64,000 nt of DNA from Trichormus sp. NMC-1. Lineage in GTDB: Bacteria; Cyanobacteriota; Cyanobacteriia; Cyanobacteriales; Nostocaceae. This document shows positions 26,823 to 35,892 of the stretch, one piece after another. A model generated the notes under the pieces. The model was not told where the DNA came from and searched no databases. It worked only from the letters and a program-made list of their open reading frames with translations. Position numbers and translations under genes: made by a program. Position 1 is the first letter of the stretch. Each line of letters opens with the position of its first letter. The DNA is taken from contig NZ_LZQD01000003.1 in the NCBI RefSeq assembly GCF_001858025.1, positions 420,268-484,267 of the forward strand, in the 5' to 3' direction.

Positions 26823-26961
26823 GGCGACTAGAAGTCGCTACTACACAAGCAAAGTCCACCTGCGTGGACTAACGAAAAATTAAGGATTTGAAACCCATGT
26901 TCGCGTAGCGTTCCGCAGGAATAGATGGGTTTTGTATGTGTAGCCGCGACTTCTAGTCGCC
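26823..26961. mobile_element. 139-bp non-autonomous hairpin element (MITE-like)
   Basis: Perfect 16-bp terminal inverted repeats GGCGACTAGAAGTCGC (26823-26838) and its complement (26946-26961). The interior contains CTACACAAGCAAAGTCCACC, GTGGACTAA and GATGGGTTTTGTATGTGTAG. This interior closely matches the right part (38094-38237) of the element carrying the HUH transposase between dndC and dndD, so that transposase could mobilise it. Confidence 0.8.
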
Positions 26962-27089
26962 AGGTAGGTAATAAATTAGACTTCCATGTAGCCCAACCCA
27001 TTATATAAAGTGGAGTGGGATGAGTACAGACAAATAAAAATAGTATCAGAAATGGTTAAAATAGAAAATAAATCTATTATTGTTGGGAA

Positions 27090-27263
27090 ATGATACCAGA
27101 AGCAAATATTGAAGATGTACAAGAACCAATTACCACCGCACCACCAGAAGTCAAGCAAATAATTGATAAGGTATGTAAATTAGAGAAAAGTAGATTAGAT
27201 AGAAAGAGCAAAGGTCATATTAATGATGATATTCTCACAATAGTGAAGGAAGCAGTGCAATGA
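27090..27263 (+). CDS. 57-aa small acidic/helical protein coupled to the SMC-like ATPase
   Basis: Reads MIPEANIEDVQEPITTAPPE, then VKQIIDKVCKLEKSRLDRKS and a short C-terminal helix ending VKEAVQ. The stop overlaps the ATPase start (ATGA), so translation is coupled and the two products probably work together. A disordered acidic N-terminus is followed by one or two helices. I recall short proteins like this being linked to DNA-modification loci but cannot confirm a family. It is too short for many gene callers. Confidence 0.72.
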   Translation: MIPEANIEDVQEPITTAPPEVKQIIDKVCKLEKSRLDRKSKGHINDDILTIVKEAVQ

Positions 27264-29332
27264 AGCTAACTTCAATTAAATTATGTAATTTTCGTTCCTT
27301 TTATGGAAAAACCCCAGAGATAACTTTAGCTGGTGGAGATCTTCGCAATACTACAATGATTTATGGTAGTAATGGCGCAGGTAAAACCAGTATTTTGAAT
27401 GCGTTTACCTGGGTATTATATGAAAAATTTAGTGCTGCATTTGCGTCAACAGAACAGTTAGTAAATAAACGCGCAATTGCGGAATCTCAACCAGGAGATC
27501 CTGTAGAATGTTCAGTAGAAGTTGGTTGGGAACATGAAAGCAACCGTTACCGCGCTACTCGTTCTTGTCGGGTTTATAAAAATGAAAGTAATTTTATTGA
27601 ACTTGGTAAAACTCAGTTAAAAATTCAAGTTGCTGGAGATGACGGAAAATGGTATTTTCCCCTTCAGCAAGCTGAAGAAATCATCACCCAGATTTTACCA
27701 GCAAGTTTACATCAATATTTTTTCTTTGACGGTGAACGCATTGAAGAAATCGTGCGTTCTGATAATAAAGCGGAAATTGCAGAAGCAATTAGGACTTTTT
27801 TAGGTGTGGAAGTCATTGAACTTTCTATCAAACACCTGAAAGACGCTAAAAAGAGTTTAGAAACTGAGTTAAAAAATATTGGTGACGCAGAAACCAAACA
27901 GTTATTAAATCAGCAAGAAAAGCAAGAATTGGAAATTGAAACCATCAATAAACGTCAAACGGAAATAAATCAAGAATTAGAACATCAACAGACATTTAAA
28001 AAAGAAGTCAGTAATAAATTACGAGAATTGAGTGCTGTTAAGGAATTACAGGAAAGAAAGCAAAATTTAGAATCGCAAAGGGATAGCTTACGGGAAGAAT
28101 TGAAGAAAACACGGGAAAATTTGAAAAAAGTTATTTCCGCACGGGGTTATACTGTTCTGTTGTCAGAAACAACGGCTAAGTTTCGGGAAATATTTACAGA
28201 TTTAAAACAAAAAGGTGAATTAACTGCGGGAATTTCGCGGGAATTTGTTAATGATTTACTCAATTCTGGACGTTGTATTTGTGGTGCTGATTTAAGAGAA
28301 GGAACTCATACTCATTTTCATGTCAAGAATTTAATGAAAAAAGCAGGTTCTTCAACAGTGGAAGAAACCGCAATTAGAATGAGCGCACAAGTTGAAGAAA
28401 TTGATAAACAAGCAGTTTCTTTTTGGGAGGAAGCGGATAGAGAACAAGCACGAATTCAACAGTTAAGGGAAAATCTCAATCAAGTTGAACTGGAATTAGC
28501 AGGTATTCAAGAACAACTGCGAAAAGATCCCAATGAGGAAATTAGCAGTTTACAAAAACGTCTTGATGAAATTGAAGCCCAAATTGATGAATTAAATCGA
28601 GAACAAGGTGCAAATCAACAGGAAGTTTTACATCTGAAAACAGATATTGATGCTTTGATAAAACAAATATCTAAGCAAAAACAAAATGAGGAAAAACAAT
28701 CTTTAGCACAGCGTCGCATTAATGCTACTCAAGATGCTATTGAACGGTTATCGGAAGTTAAAAACCGTCAAGAAAACCAGTTTCGTCTGCAATTGGAACA
28801 GCGAGTACAGGAAATTTTCTCGGATATGTCTTTTACTCCTTATGTTCCCAAAATTAGCGAAAAGTATGAGTTGAGTTTGGTGGAAAATACGACGGGAATT
28901 GAAGCACCAGTTGCAGCTTCTACCGGGGAAAATCAAATTCTCAGTTTATCTTTTATTGCTAGTATTATTGATAAAGTGCGCGACTGGAGTGAGAAGCGAA
29001 AAATGATGATGGTTCCTGATAGTAGCACTTTTCCTATTGTCATGGATTCTCCTTTTGGAAGTTTAGATGCTAATTCCCGTCGTCACATTGCGCGAACTAT
29101 TCCTAAGTTAGCAAATCAGTTAATTGTTTTGGTGACTAAGACTCAGTGGAGGGTAGAAGTTGAGGAGGAAATTTATGATAAAATTGGGAAGGAATATGTG
29201 TTAGTTTATTATTCTTCTAAGCCTAATTGTGAACAGGATTTTATTGAGTTGGGGAAGGAAAGATATTCTTTGGTAAGACAGAGTTTGAATGGTTTTGAAT
29301 ATACTGAAATTGTTGAAGTGGAACGAAATTAA
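27260..29332 (+). CDS. SMC/Rad50-like AAA ATPase, DndD-related
   Basis: 690 aa. Walker A GSNGAGKTS at 36-44. FFFDGERIEE near 155 is the motif shared with DndD (LFLFDGEQVKE). Long coiled coils run from about 200 to 320 and 380 to 530, with a CxC (CICG, near 339) plus HTHFH zinc-hook-like apex between them. The signature loop is STGENQILSLSFIAS and Walker B IVMDSPFGSLD. Probably a DNA-bound ATPase of the phosphorothioation-linked defence cluster, with the 57-aa protein as partner. It is distinct from dndD at 38283, so the island has two SMC-type ATPases. Confidence 0.82.
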   Translation: MKLTSIKLCNFRSFYGKTPEITLAGGDLRNTTMIYGSNGAGKTSILNAFTWVLYEKFSAAFASTEQLVNKRAIAESQPGDPVECSVEVGWEHESNRYRATRSCRVYKNESNFIELGKTQLKIQVAGDDGKWYFPLQQAEEIITQILPASLHQYFFFDGERIEEIVRSDNKAEIAEAIRTFLGVEVIELSIKHLKDAKKSLETELKNIGDAETKQLLNQQEKQELEIETINKRQTEINQELEHQQTFKKEVSNKLRELSAVKELQERKQNLESQRDSLREELKKTRENLKKVISARGYTVLLSETTAKFREIFTDLKQKGELTAGISREFVNDLLNSGRCICGADLREGTHTHFHVKNLMKKAGSSTVEETAIRMSAQVEEIDKQAVSFWEEADREQARIQQLRENLNQVELELAGIQEQLRKDPNEEISSLQKRLDEIEAQIDELNREQGANQQEVLHLKTDIDALIKQISKQKQNEEKQSLAQRRINATQDAIERLSEVKNRQENQFRLQLEQRVQEIFSDMSFTPYVPKISEKYELSLVENTTGIEAPVAASTGENQILSLSFIASIIDKVRDWSEKRKMMMVPDSSTFPIVMDSPFGSLDANSRRHIARTIPKLANQLIVLVTKTQWRVEVEEEIYDKIGKEYVLVYYSSKPNCEQDFIELGKERYSLVRQSLNGFEYTEIVEVERN

Positions 29333-29374
29333 TATATCTCACGCAAAGGCGCAAAGGCGCAAAGGAAGAAAGAA

Positions 29375-30013
29375 ATGGTTGTTAGTTCTTCAGGTTTGGT
29401 TACTGATACGTGGGTAAAGGTAAGTTGGGATGAGTTTATGGAAGTTGTTGAACATTCTGATTATCAGCAAGGAAGATTTTATTATTATCAAAATTATATG
29501 AGGGTAGAAATGTTACCAGTTGGTTTTCTTCATGGCCGTTATAATTCTATTGTTTCTAAGGTAGTGAGTTTATTTGCTACTCTCAAAAATATCCAAATTA
29601 TTGAAGCTACTAATACCAGCTTTAGAAAAATAGGTGAAACTGAATGTCAACCTGATTTAGCTTTTTATATTGGTGACAAAATAAAATTTCCACCTTTGAA
29701 TAATTCTCCTGTCAATATTAATGAGTTAGCAGCACCAACTCTAGTTATAGAAGTTGCTGCTTCGTCTGTAAATGATGATTTGGGTTTTAAGCGGTTACTT
29801 TATGAACGGTTGGGGGTAAAAGAATATTGGGTAATGAATGCTAATAATAATGATATTATTGCTTTTGAAATTATTGATGGTGGAAGTAGGAGAGTTGAGG
29901 AGTCAAAGGTTTTACCAGGGTTGCAAATATCTACTGTTCAGGAAGCTATTCAACGCAGTTTAACTCAAGATGATGGTGAAGTTAATCGGTGGTTGTTGGG
30001 AATTTTTAGTTAA
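29375..30013 (+). CDS. Uma2 family endonuclease
   Basis: 212 aa. Uma2/DUF820 marks: GRFYYYQNYMRVEMLPVGF, CQPDLAFYIG (catalytic Asp), LVIEVAASSVNDDLGFKRLL (Glu, Lys) and KEYWVMN. The start follows a CGCAAAGGCGCAAAGG repeat 40 bp after the ATPase gene, so read-through is possible. Function unknown. Confidence 0.88.
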   Translation: MVVSSSGLVTDTWVKVSWDEFMEVVEHSDYQQGRFYYYQNYMRVEMLPVGFLHGRYNSIVSKVVSLFATLKNIQIIEATNTSFRKIGETECQPDLAFYIGDKIKFPPLNNSPVNINELAAPTLVIEVAASSVNDDLGFKRLLYERLGVKEYWVMNANNNDIIAFEIIDGGSRRVEESKVLPGLQISTVQEAIQRSLTQDDGEVNRWLLGIFS

Positions 30014-30051
30014 TTTGTTTCGCGCAAAGTCGCAAAGGACGCAAAGGAAGA

Positions 30052-31944
30052 ATGTTATTTAGAAATTGTTTGTTGGTGGTTGGTTTAAGTTTTTTACCTT
30101 CTCGTGTTTTGGCTTTTTCTGATACTCAAAGCTATTGGGGTAAAGATTGTATTCAACAATTAGGAGAAAGGAAGTTACTAACTGGTTATCCTGATGGTAG
30201 TTTTCGTCCTAATGCAATTGTTACCCGCGCAGAAGCAGCAGTTTTGATGTTGAATGCTTTTCCTAATGCACCAATAAAACGCGATTCTGTGATATTTAAA
30301 GATGTATCTCCTAATTATTGGGGATATAAAGCAATTAATACTGCTTATCAAAAAGGGTTTTTCTCTGGTTATCCAGGAAATATTTTTCAACCTAATCAAG
30401 CAATTCCCAGAGCGCAAATTATTGGTGTTGTCGCTGGGGGAAAAAATTATAGTTCTGTCTCTAACCCCGCGCAGATATTACAACGTTATTTTGAAGATGC
30501 TAATTTAATTCCTAATTATGCTCAAAATTCTATAGCTGCGGGAACTATTAATAGTATTGTTGTTAATTATCCTGATGTCAAAAAGTTAAAACCTCAAGCA
30601 ACTGCTACTAGAGGTGAAGTTGCTGCTTTAATGTGTCGAGCTTTAAATATTTATGCTGTCCCTCCTCAATATATTGCTGGTGTGGAAGTACAACCCCAAG
30701 AGGTACGCGCTTTACCAGGAAAACTTGATTCTCTTCCTACTTTTAATAGTAATAGTCCTGAACTTGTGGATACTGATGGAATTTTACTTTCTACGTTTTC
30801 TCCTGTAGGGAAAAAGAGCAAAGAAGCGCATTTAAATTATCTTTTTCAAGGTAGATTTGATGTATTTTCTCATCACATTATTAGAGCCGAAACTACGTCT
30901 CAAAATCGGACTGTTTATCAGGGAATTATTGTTCATAATCCAGGTAATGAAGCGGTGACTTTGGAAGTTTTACAAGCTGCTAGTTATCTGTCACGGGAAG
31001 CACCTTTTATTAATCTACCGGATATGGTAGATAATCCCCAAGGTACGGTTTATGCTGGTCCTGGTAGTCGGACTATGAATGATGTCTTGCGAGGGGTTAA
31101 GCAACAGATATTTCCTGATAAATTGGTGATAAAACCAGGGGAAAGTCAAATTTTAGCGAATTTACCAATTGGGGTTCAAGCACCTTCTTCTAATGGTCGC
31201 ACAGTGATGATGCGGTTGAGTAGCAATAAACCGATTTTTATGGCAAATTTAGCCAAGAGGAGCGATCGCCCTCCAACTATTGTAGAATGGCTACAGCTAT
31301 TAGATAATGGCAGTTTAGCAGGAAAGCGTGACCCTATTCCTACGCCTTTAGATCCTCCCAGAGAACCAACTGTATTTAGTCGTGTTGCTGGTGTTTCTCA
31401 GGGGACAAAATGGGAAGCAAATATTACAGATCATGCAAATGTCCCTAATTTAACTTTACCTCAACGAGGAAAGGCTATTTCTTATCCTTTAGGAACGGTA
31501 CATTTAATTACACTCAGTACGGGACAAATACAGAGTGCGTCCATGCTCAGACGCTATCCTGATACGGCGTATTTTGCCCATAGTAACTACGGTGTAGAAT
31601 ATAATCTGACGTTACCTTTACATAATTCTAGTAGTCAAACCCGAACTGTAGCTGTATCAATCCAAACCCCTCTTAAGGATGAAGGTGGTACTGATAGATT
31701 GTTGTTTTTGAAGCCACCAGTGGAACAAATATTTTTTCGGGGGACTGTGCGGGTCCGTTATACAGATGATAATGGTGGGGAAAAAACGCGCTATGTGCAT
31801 TTGGTTCAGCGTCGAGGACAACCTGGGGAAGTTTTGGTAAGGTTGCGGTTAGCGGGGGGTACAAAAAGACGGGTTCAGGTTGATTTTTTGTATCCTCCTG
31901 ATTCTACTCCTCCGCAGGTTTTGACTGTGAAAACTGAGGGATAA
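30052..31944 (+). CDS. SLH-domain and DUF3370 surface protein
   Basis: 630-aa exported protein. Signal peptide residues 1-21 end VLA. SLH motifs cover about 25-195 (FSDTQSYWGKDCI, LTGYPDGSFRPNAIVTRAEA, FSGYPGNIFQPNQAIPRAQ). The rest (about 210-630) is the cyanobacterial DUF3370 domain (EVRALPGKLDSLPTFNSNSP). SLH domains anchor proteins to peptidoglycan or its secondary polymer. It is an odd neighbour for restriction genes and probably a bystander between two Uma2 genes. Confidence 0.9.
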   Translation: MLFRNCLLVVGLSFLPSRVLAFSDTQSYWGKDCIQQLGERKLLTGYPDGSFRPNAIVTRAEAAVLMLNAFPNAPIKRDSVIFKDVSPNYWGYKAINTAYQKGFFSGYPGNIFQPNQAIPRAQIIGVVAGGKNYSSVSNPAQILQRYFEDANLIPNYAQNSIAAGTINSIVVNYPDVKKLKPQATATRGEVAALMCRALNIYAVPPQYIAGVEVQPQEVRALPGKLDSLPTFNSNSPELVDTDGILLSTFSPVGKKSKEAHLNYLFQGRFDVFSHHIIRAETTSQNRTVYQGIIVHNPGNEAVTLEVLQAASYLSREAPFINLPDMVDNPQGTVYAGPGSRTMNDVLRGVKQQIFPDKLVIKPGESQILANLPIGVQAPSSNGRTVMMRLSSNKPIFMANLAKRSDRPPTIVEWLQLLDNGSLAGKRDPIPTPLDPPREPTVFSRVAGVSQGTKWEANITDHANVPNLTLPQRGKAISYPLGTVHLITLSTGQIQSASMLRRYPDTAYFAHSNYGVEYNLTLPLHNSSSQTRTVAVSIQTPLKDEGGTDRLLFLKPPVEQIFFRGTVRVRYTDDNGGEKTRYVHLVQRRGQPGEVLVRLRLAGGTKRRVQVDFLYPPDSTPPQVLTVKTEG

Positions 31945-31950
31945 TTTCAG

Positions 31951-31982
31951 TAGGTTGGGTTGACGCAAGGAAACCCAACATT
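31951..31982. repeat. Half copy of the TAGGTTGGGTTGA dispersed element
   Basis: TAGGTTGGGTTGACGCAAGG followed by AAACCCAACA; related to 13206-13281. Confidence 0.7.
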
Positions 31983-32020
31983 ATTAATTTTTTTAACGCA
32001 AAATCAGGAGTTAAAAAGTT

Positions 32021-32581
32021 ATGGTTGCTAGTTCTGATAAAAGTTATATGAGTCCTTTGGAGTATTTGGAGTGGGAGGAACAGCAAGATATTAAACATGA
32101 ATATATCAATGGTGAAGTTTTTGCTATGACTGGGGGAACTATTCCTCATACTACTATTGCTTTAAATTTAGCTTCTGCATTAAAAAATCATTTGCGGGGT
32201 GGTAATTGTCGTCCTTTTATGGCAGATGCTAAAGTAGGTATATCGGAAAATGGTCCGTTTACTTATCCAGATGTCATGGTAAGTTGTGATGAACGGGATA
32301 AAAAAGCAATTAAGTTTATTCAATTTCCTAGTTTAATTGTTGAGGTGCTTTCTCCGAGTACGGAAGCTTATGATAGGGGGGGAAAGTTTCAGCTATATAG
32401 ACGGATTGAATCTTTGCAAGAATATGTTTTAATTAGTGCTGATAAAATCGGTTTGGATTGTTTTCGTTTAAATGATAGGGGTTTATGGGAGTTACATCCT
32501 TTTGTTGAGGGTGATGAGGTACATTTAGTTAGTGTTGATTTTACTTTTCCTCTTTCTCTGGTTTATGAGGATGTTTTTTGA
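32021..32581 (+). CDS. Uma2 family endonuclease
   Basis: 186 aa. MSPLEYLEWEEQQDIKHEYI, ADAKVGIS, TYPDVMVSCDE (catalytic Asp), LIVEVLSPSTEAYDRGGKF (Glu/Lys) and EYVLISAD are classic Uma2/DUF820 positions. Third Uma2 gene of the island, of a different subgroup from the other two. Confidence 0.92.
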   Translation: MVASSDKSYMSPLEYLEWEEQQDIKHEYINGEVFAMTGGTIPHTTIALNLASALKNHLRGGNCRPFMADAKVGISENGPFTYPDVMVSCDERDKKAIKFIQFPSLIVEVLSPSTEAYDRGGKFQLYRRIESLQEYVLISADKIGLDCFRLNDRGLWELHPFVEGDEVHLVSVDFTFPLSLVYEDVF

Positions 32582-32718
32582 TTTTTTGTTTCGCGCAATC
32601 TCTCTTAGAGATCCCGAAGGGTAGACGCTAAGGAGCAAAGACGCAAAGAAGAATGTAATAATGTGGTATTAGTGAGTTAGGTTTGGTTTAATATATTTAG
32701 GGTGTATGTTTTACAATT

Positions 32719-33195
32719 ATGGCGGAAACTGGTAGAATTAGGGTTGCTAAGGATAAAGCTGAGTTAGTGAAAAGTTTAACTTCTGCTGATGGGGGAACTG
32801 GTCCTTTTCAGACTTTTGCTGATGTGATTGTTTTTGCTGCTGCTTTGGGTGTAAAGTATAAAAAGCGTGTTCCTTTGTGGGAAATTTCTAAACGTGAACC
32901 ATCACCAATTCCTCAAGAACAATTTATTGTTAGAGGCTATGATACGGTAATAAATCTTTTAGGACTTATTGAAACTGAAGATATAGGAATTTTATCTTTT
33001 CAAGATGGTAATAACAATGAAAAGCGTAATCATATATTTGAAGAGTATGCTAATGGTGGTTTAGAAATATTAGAAGTAGAAATTCGAGGTGCAGTAGATT
33101 ATTCTGATAGAATTTTATTATTTCTCAATTCTGAAAGGTTTAATGAAAAATTTGAAGGTGAAGATTATGATTTAAGAAGATTTATATCCTCGTAG
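32719..33195 (+). CDS. DNA phosphorothioation-associated protein 4
   Basis: 158 aa. RIRVAKDKAELVKSLTSADG and PFQTFADVIVFAAALGVKYK match the small Dnd-associated protein 4 family, known from phosphorothioation loci and of unknown mechanism. The centre (FIVRGYDTVINLLGLIETED) is helical. It lies 19 bp before the HNH endonuclease gene and is probably co-transcribed with it. Confidence 0.78.
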   Translation: MAETGRIRVAKDKAELVKSLTSADGGTGPFQTFADVIVFAAALGVKYKKRVPLWEISKREPSPIPQEQFIVRGYDTVINLLGLIETEDIGILSFQDGNNNEKRNHIFEEYANGGLEILEVEIRGAVDYSDRILLFLNSERFNEKFEGEDYDLRRFISS

Positions 33196-33214
33196 TAATA
33201 GGTAACAGGTAAAA

Positions 33215-34111
33215 ATGAGTAAAGTAGAACAATCATACAATCAGAAAAATTTAGCTTATTATTGTGAATGTTTTTCTAATCTTAAAGTATATAAAACTCA
33301 GAAAAAAGGTGATGCACTAAATAAGCCAATATTACTTTTGTCCGTAATTGATTTAATTACGCAAAATGTAATAACAGATAAAAATATTTATATTTCGGAT
33401 GACTTAATTGAGACATTTAAAAAGTATTGGCATCTCAAGTATAGTTCTGAATATGAGGGTGGCCGTCCTCAATCAATTCCTAAAATTAGAGATGATGTTA
33501 ACTACGCCTTTCTGGATGACGAACTTTTTAGTTTAATACAAGATGAAAGTACCAGAAAAGAATTAATTGATGCACTTGTATCAAGTTGGCTTTCATCTGA
33601 TGAAAATGAGATAGGAGAAATTTTAAAAATTAATGAAAATTTTCAAAATGAATCCTTAGAACAAGAAACTATAACCGAATCAACAGATACATTAAAAACT
33701 ATTCCTAAATGGAGTTTAAAAAAAACCCTAATTAGAAATGCTTTCTTTAGAAAAGCCGTTGTTTCTGTATATGATTGTCAATGCGCTTTTTGTGGGTTAA
33801 AAGTTACTAAAATTGGTAATCAAAATATTGTTGACGGCGCACATATAAAGCCATTTTCTGCATTTTATGACAGTAGAATACATAACGGAATAGCACTTTG
33901 TAAAAATCATCATTGGGCTTTTGATAGAGGTTGGTTTGCTGTTGATGATAAATACAAAATTATCGTTAGTAAAGAATTAGAAGAAGTATCTCCCCATGCT
34001 AAAACAATGACGGAATTTCATGGAGAAATACTCATATTACCTAAAGTAGAAAAATATTTTCCAGATATTGAAGCTTTACAATGGCATCGTGATCATATAT
34101 TTCAGCCATAA
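33215..34111 (+). CDS. HNH endonuclease with putative sulfur-binding N-terminus (phosphorothioate-linked)
   Basis: 298 aa. The C-terminal HNH_2 nuclease has CQCAFC (Cys188, 190, 193), GAHIKPF and HNGIALCKNHHWAFDRG. The N-terminal 1-140 (NKPILLLSVIDLI; LIETFKKYW) resembles the sulfur-binding domain of type IV enzymes such as ScoMcrA that cut phosphorothioated DNA. The usual PF-x-H/R-L segment of that domain is not obvious (GGRPQSIPKIRDD instead), so specificity may differ. It follows the Dnd-associated protein 4 gene by 19 bp and converges on dndB (7-bp gap). Confidence 0.72.
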   Translation: MSKVEQSYNQKNLAYYCECFSNLKVYKTQKKGDALNKPILLLSVIDLITQNVITDKNIYISDDLIETFKKYWHLKYSSEYEGGRPQSIPKIRDDVNYAFLDDELFSLIQDESTRKELIDALVSSWLSSDENEIGEILKINENFQNESLEQETITESTDTLKTIPKWSLKKTLIRNAFFRKAVVSVYDCQCAFCGLKVTKIGNQNIVDGAHIKPFSAFYDSRIHNGIALCKNHHWAFDRGWFAVDDKYKIIVSKELEEVSPHAKTMTEFHGEILILPKVEKYFPDIEALQWHRDHIFQP

Positions 34112-34118
34112 TTAGCCA

Positions 34119-35717
34119 TTATATAATAACTGGAAGTCCTACATCCTGGGGTTTGACAAACTTACCATCAAAACTTATGGTTTGTTCTTCAATAGTCCTA
34201 GCATTAGCTAAGGCTTTACGTAAAGCAGTAACTTCCATTTTTTCAGTCATTCCCCCCAAAATGTAAATTAATAACTTCACAGCTAAATCTTTTCCTGCTA
34301 CCTGTACCCGCTTTTTATTTGGATCATAGAGAACCCCATACCATAAAGATTGAGGATATTCCATACCGCTAAAACCCCCTTGACGGTCAAATTTCTCCAA
34401 CTTCTTAAAAACATCCATCAAAGCAAAACCTTTTTTAAATACCAAAGTTCCCAAAGCTTGCGCTAAAGCAACTTGAGAAACTGGACGAAATAACATATTT
34501 CCCTCACCACCATCTTTTTCAAAATAGAAGCGACGCAAAGCAGTTGTCTCTTCGTGTTCCAATATTTTATAACTGGGAAGATTAGCTAAATTATCAAAAA
34601 GTAGCTTAAAATCAGCAATTCCTTCCTGAATTTCTTCATTTTCTGGACGCATGGGAATTAACCCTTTTTCCAAAGGTTTCCAATGGGGGAACTTTTGCCC
34701 CAAATACCTTTCAGACATATCTTGTAAGGCTTGCAGCGTCGTTAAAACTGTAGAATTAGCGGCGACTGTGGCACTATTCCAATTAACACGGGGATTGCGA
34801 TTTGGTTTTTGTTCTAAAAGTGGATGTGTCACCGCAATTTTTCGCGCTACAATAGCAAAACCATCATCTTCATTTAATTGTGCTAACTGACCTTTAGTTA
34901 AAGGTGCAGCCATTAAATTGACATGAACAAAAATTGATCTTACCCGTCGTTTTGCTTCTGTGTGAGTTTCCCCAGTATTCACCGCACAAATAAATTCAAT
35001 CCCAATCTTTTCTTGGCGTAAATTTTGTAAATAAGCAGGTTCTACTTGATATTTCTCAATCAAATCAGACAAAGTAATAAAACTTTCATCAGCAGTTTTA
35101 TCTTTTTTATAACGTTGGAGTTTACCAGATTTAATTAACTCCATTAAACCTTGTACACCCATTAATCTATGCTGACCATCTAAAGCATAAATTGTCACAT
35201 TTTCTTCAGAAATATTCAGTAAACCAACTTTACCATCTTTATCTAAAGGTATAAAATCAGTAGTCGCTTTTTTAGCCCGTCCTTGACTATCCCACTCCGC
35301 TGCTTTGGGGTTATCCACCCAAGGTTGATTAATTACCACCAACACAGCCGGAAATTTATGGTTTTTTCTCGCTGCTAAATACTGTACTAACGGGGCTTGA
35401 CGCGACCAATCAACAGGACGTTGTTGAATTTCATCAATACTATCAGCGTCAATTTCAATATTCTCTGTCTCTGGGTTGTACTTTTTTTGCAGCAGGGGTA
35501 AACCAGACGCAAAATGTACCCGTCCCGCGAACCATTCCAATGTCACAGAACCTACATAAGCCTCAGTACCACCCATTTCAGTCTTTTGGACAAGAATTTG
35601 GTCTTTCTTCTCTAAAAACCTCTCTAGCAGCAAAGCTAATACCTGTTTATCCTTATTTTCCCGTTCTAAATACTCGTTAGCGAGTTGATCATTTAGTGTG
35701 TTTGTACTATCATTCAT
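34119..35717 (-). CDS. dndB: DndB, DGQHR-domain protein of DNA phosphorothioation
   Basis: 532 aa from the ATG at 35717; an in-frame TTG at 35762 would add 15 residues. The hallmark IYALDGQHRLMG lies near residue 180. DndB is not needed for sulfur insertion but controls modification frequency, and in enterobacteria it represses dnd transcription by binding the promoter region. It is divergent from dndC, sharing a 175-bp intergenic region with a strong inverted repeat. Confidence 0.92.
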   Translation of the reverse strand: MNDSTNTLNDQLANEYLERENKDKQVLALLLERFLEKKDQILVQKTEMGGTEAYVGSVTLEWFAGRVHFASGLPLLQKKYNPETENIEIDADSIDEIQQRPVDWSRQAPLVQYLAARKNHKFPAVLVVINQPWVDNPKAAEWDSQGRAKKATTDFIPLDKDGKVGLLNISEENVTIYALDGQHRLMGVQGLMELIKSGKLQRYKKDKTADESFITLSDLIEKYQVEPAYLQNLRQEKIGIEFICAVNTGETHTEAKRRVRSIFVHVNLMAAPLTKGQLAQLNEDDGFAIVARKIAVTHPLLEQKPNRNPRVNWNSATVAANSTVLTTLQALQDMSERYLGQKFPHWKPLEKGLIPMRPENEEIQEGIADFKLLFDNLANLPSYKILEHEETTALRRFYFEKDGGEGNMLFRPVSQVALAQALGTLVFKKGFALMDVFKKLEKFDRQGGFSGMEYPQSLWYGVLYDPNKKRVQVAGKDLAVKLLIYILGGMTEKMEVTALRKALANARTIEEQTISFDGKFVKPQDVGLPVII

Positions 35718-35778
35718 ATTGCTTTTTGAAAACTTAGTAACTAACTCTTGCTTTATTGTCAAAAAAAATGGATACTAA

Positions 35779-35808
35779 GGATGCAATTTTTAAAAATATA
35801 TTGCATCC
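35779..35808. promoter_or_regulatory. Inverted repeat in the dndB-dndC intergenic region, candidate operator
   Basis: GGATGCAAT (35779-35787) and ATTGCATCC (35800-35808), a perfect 9-bp inverted repeat with a 12-bp AT-rich spacer, centred between divergent dndB and dndC. It has the form of a dimeric regulator site. DndB as the regulator is an inference from other bacteria. Confidence 0.55.
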
Positions 35809-35892
35809 GTAGTTAAGTTTATTTATATACCAGATAATTTCCCCCGCAGGGAAGTATTGAGTTTAAGTCCATATATACGTAGGTGGGGAAAA

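Noticed and set aside
26976..27158. 60-aa minus-strand frame upstream of the SMC ATPase
   Set aside because: Lies opposite the better supported 57-aa gene that overlaps the ATPase start; hydrophobic composition arises from the complement.
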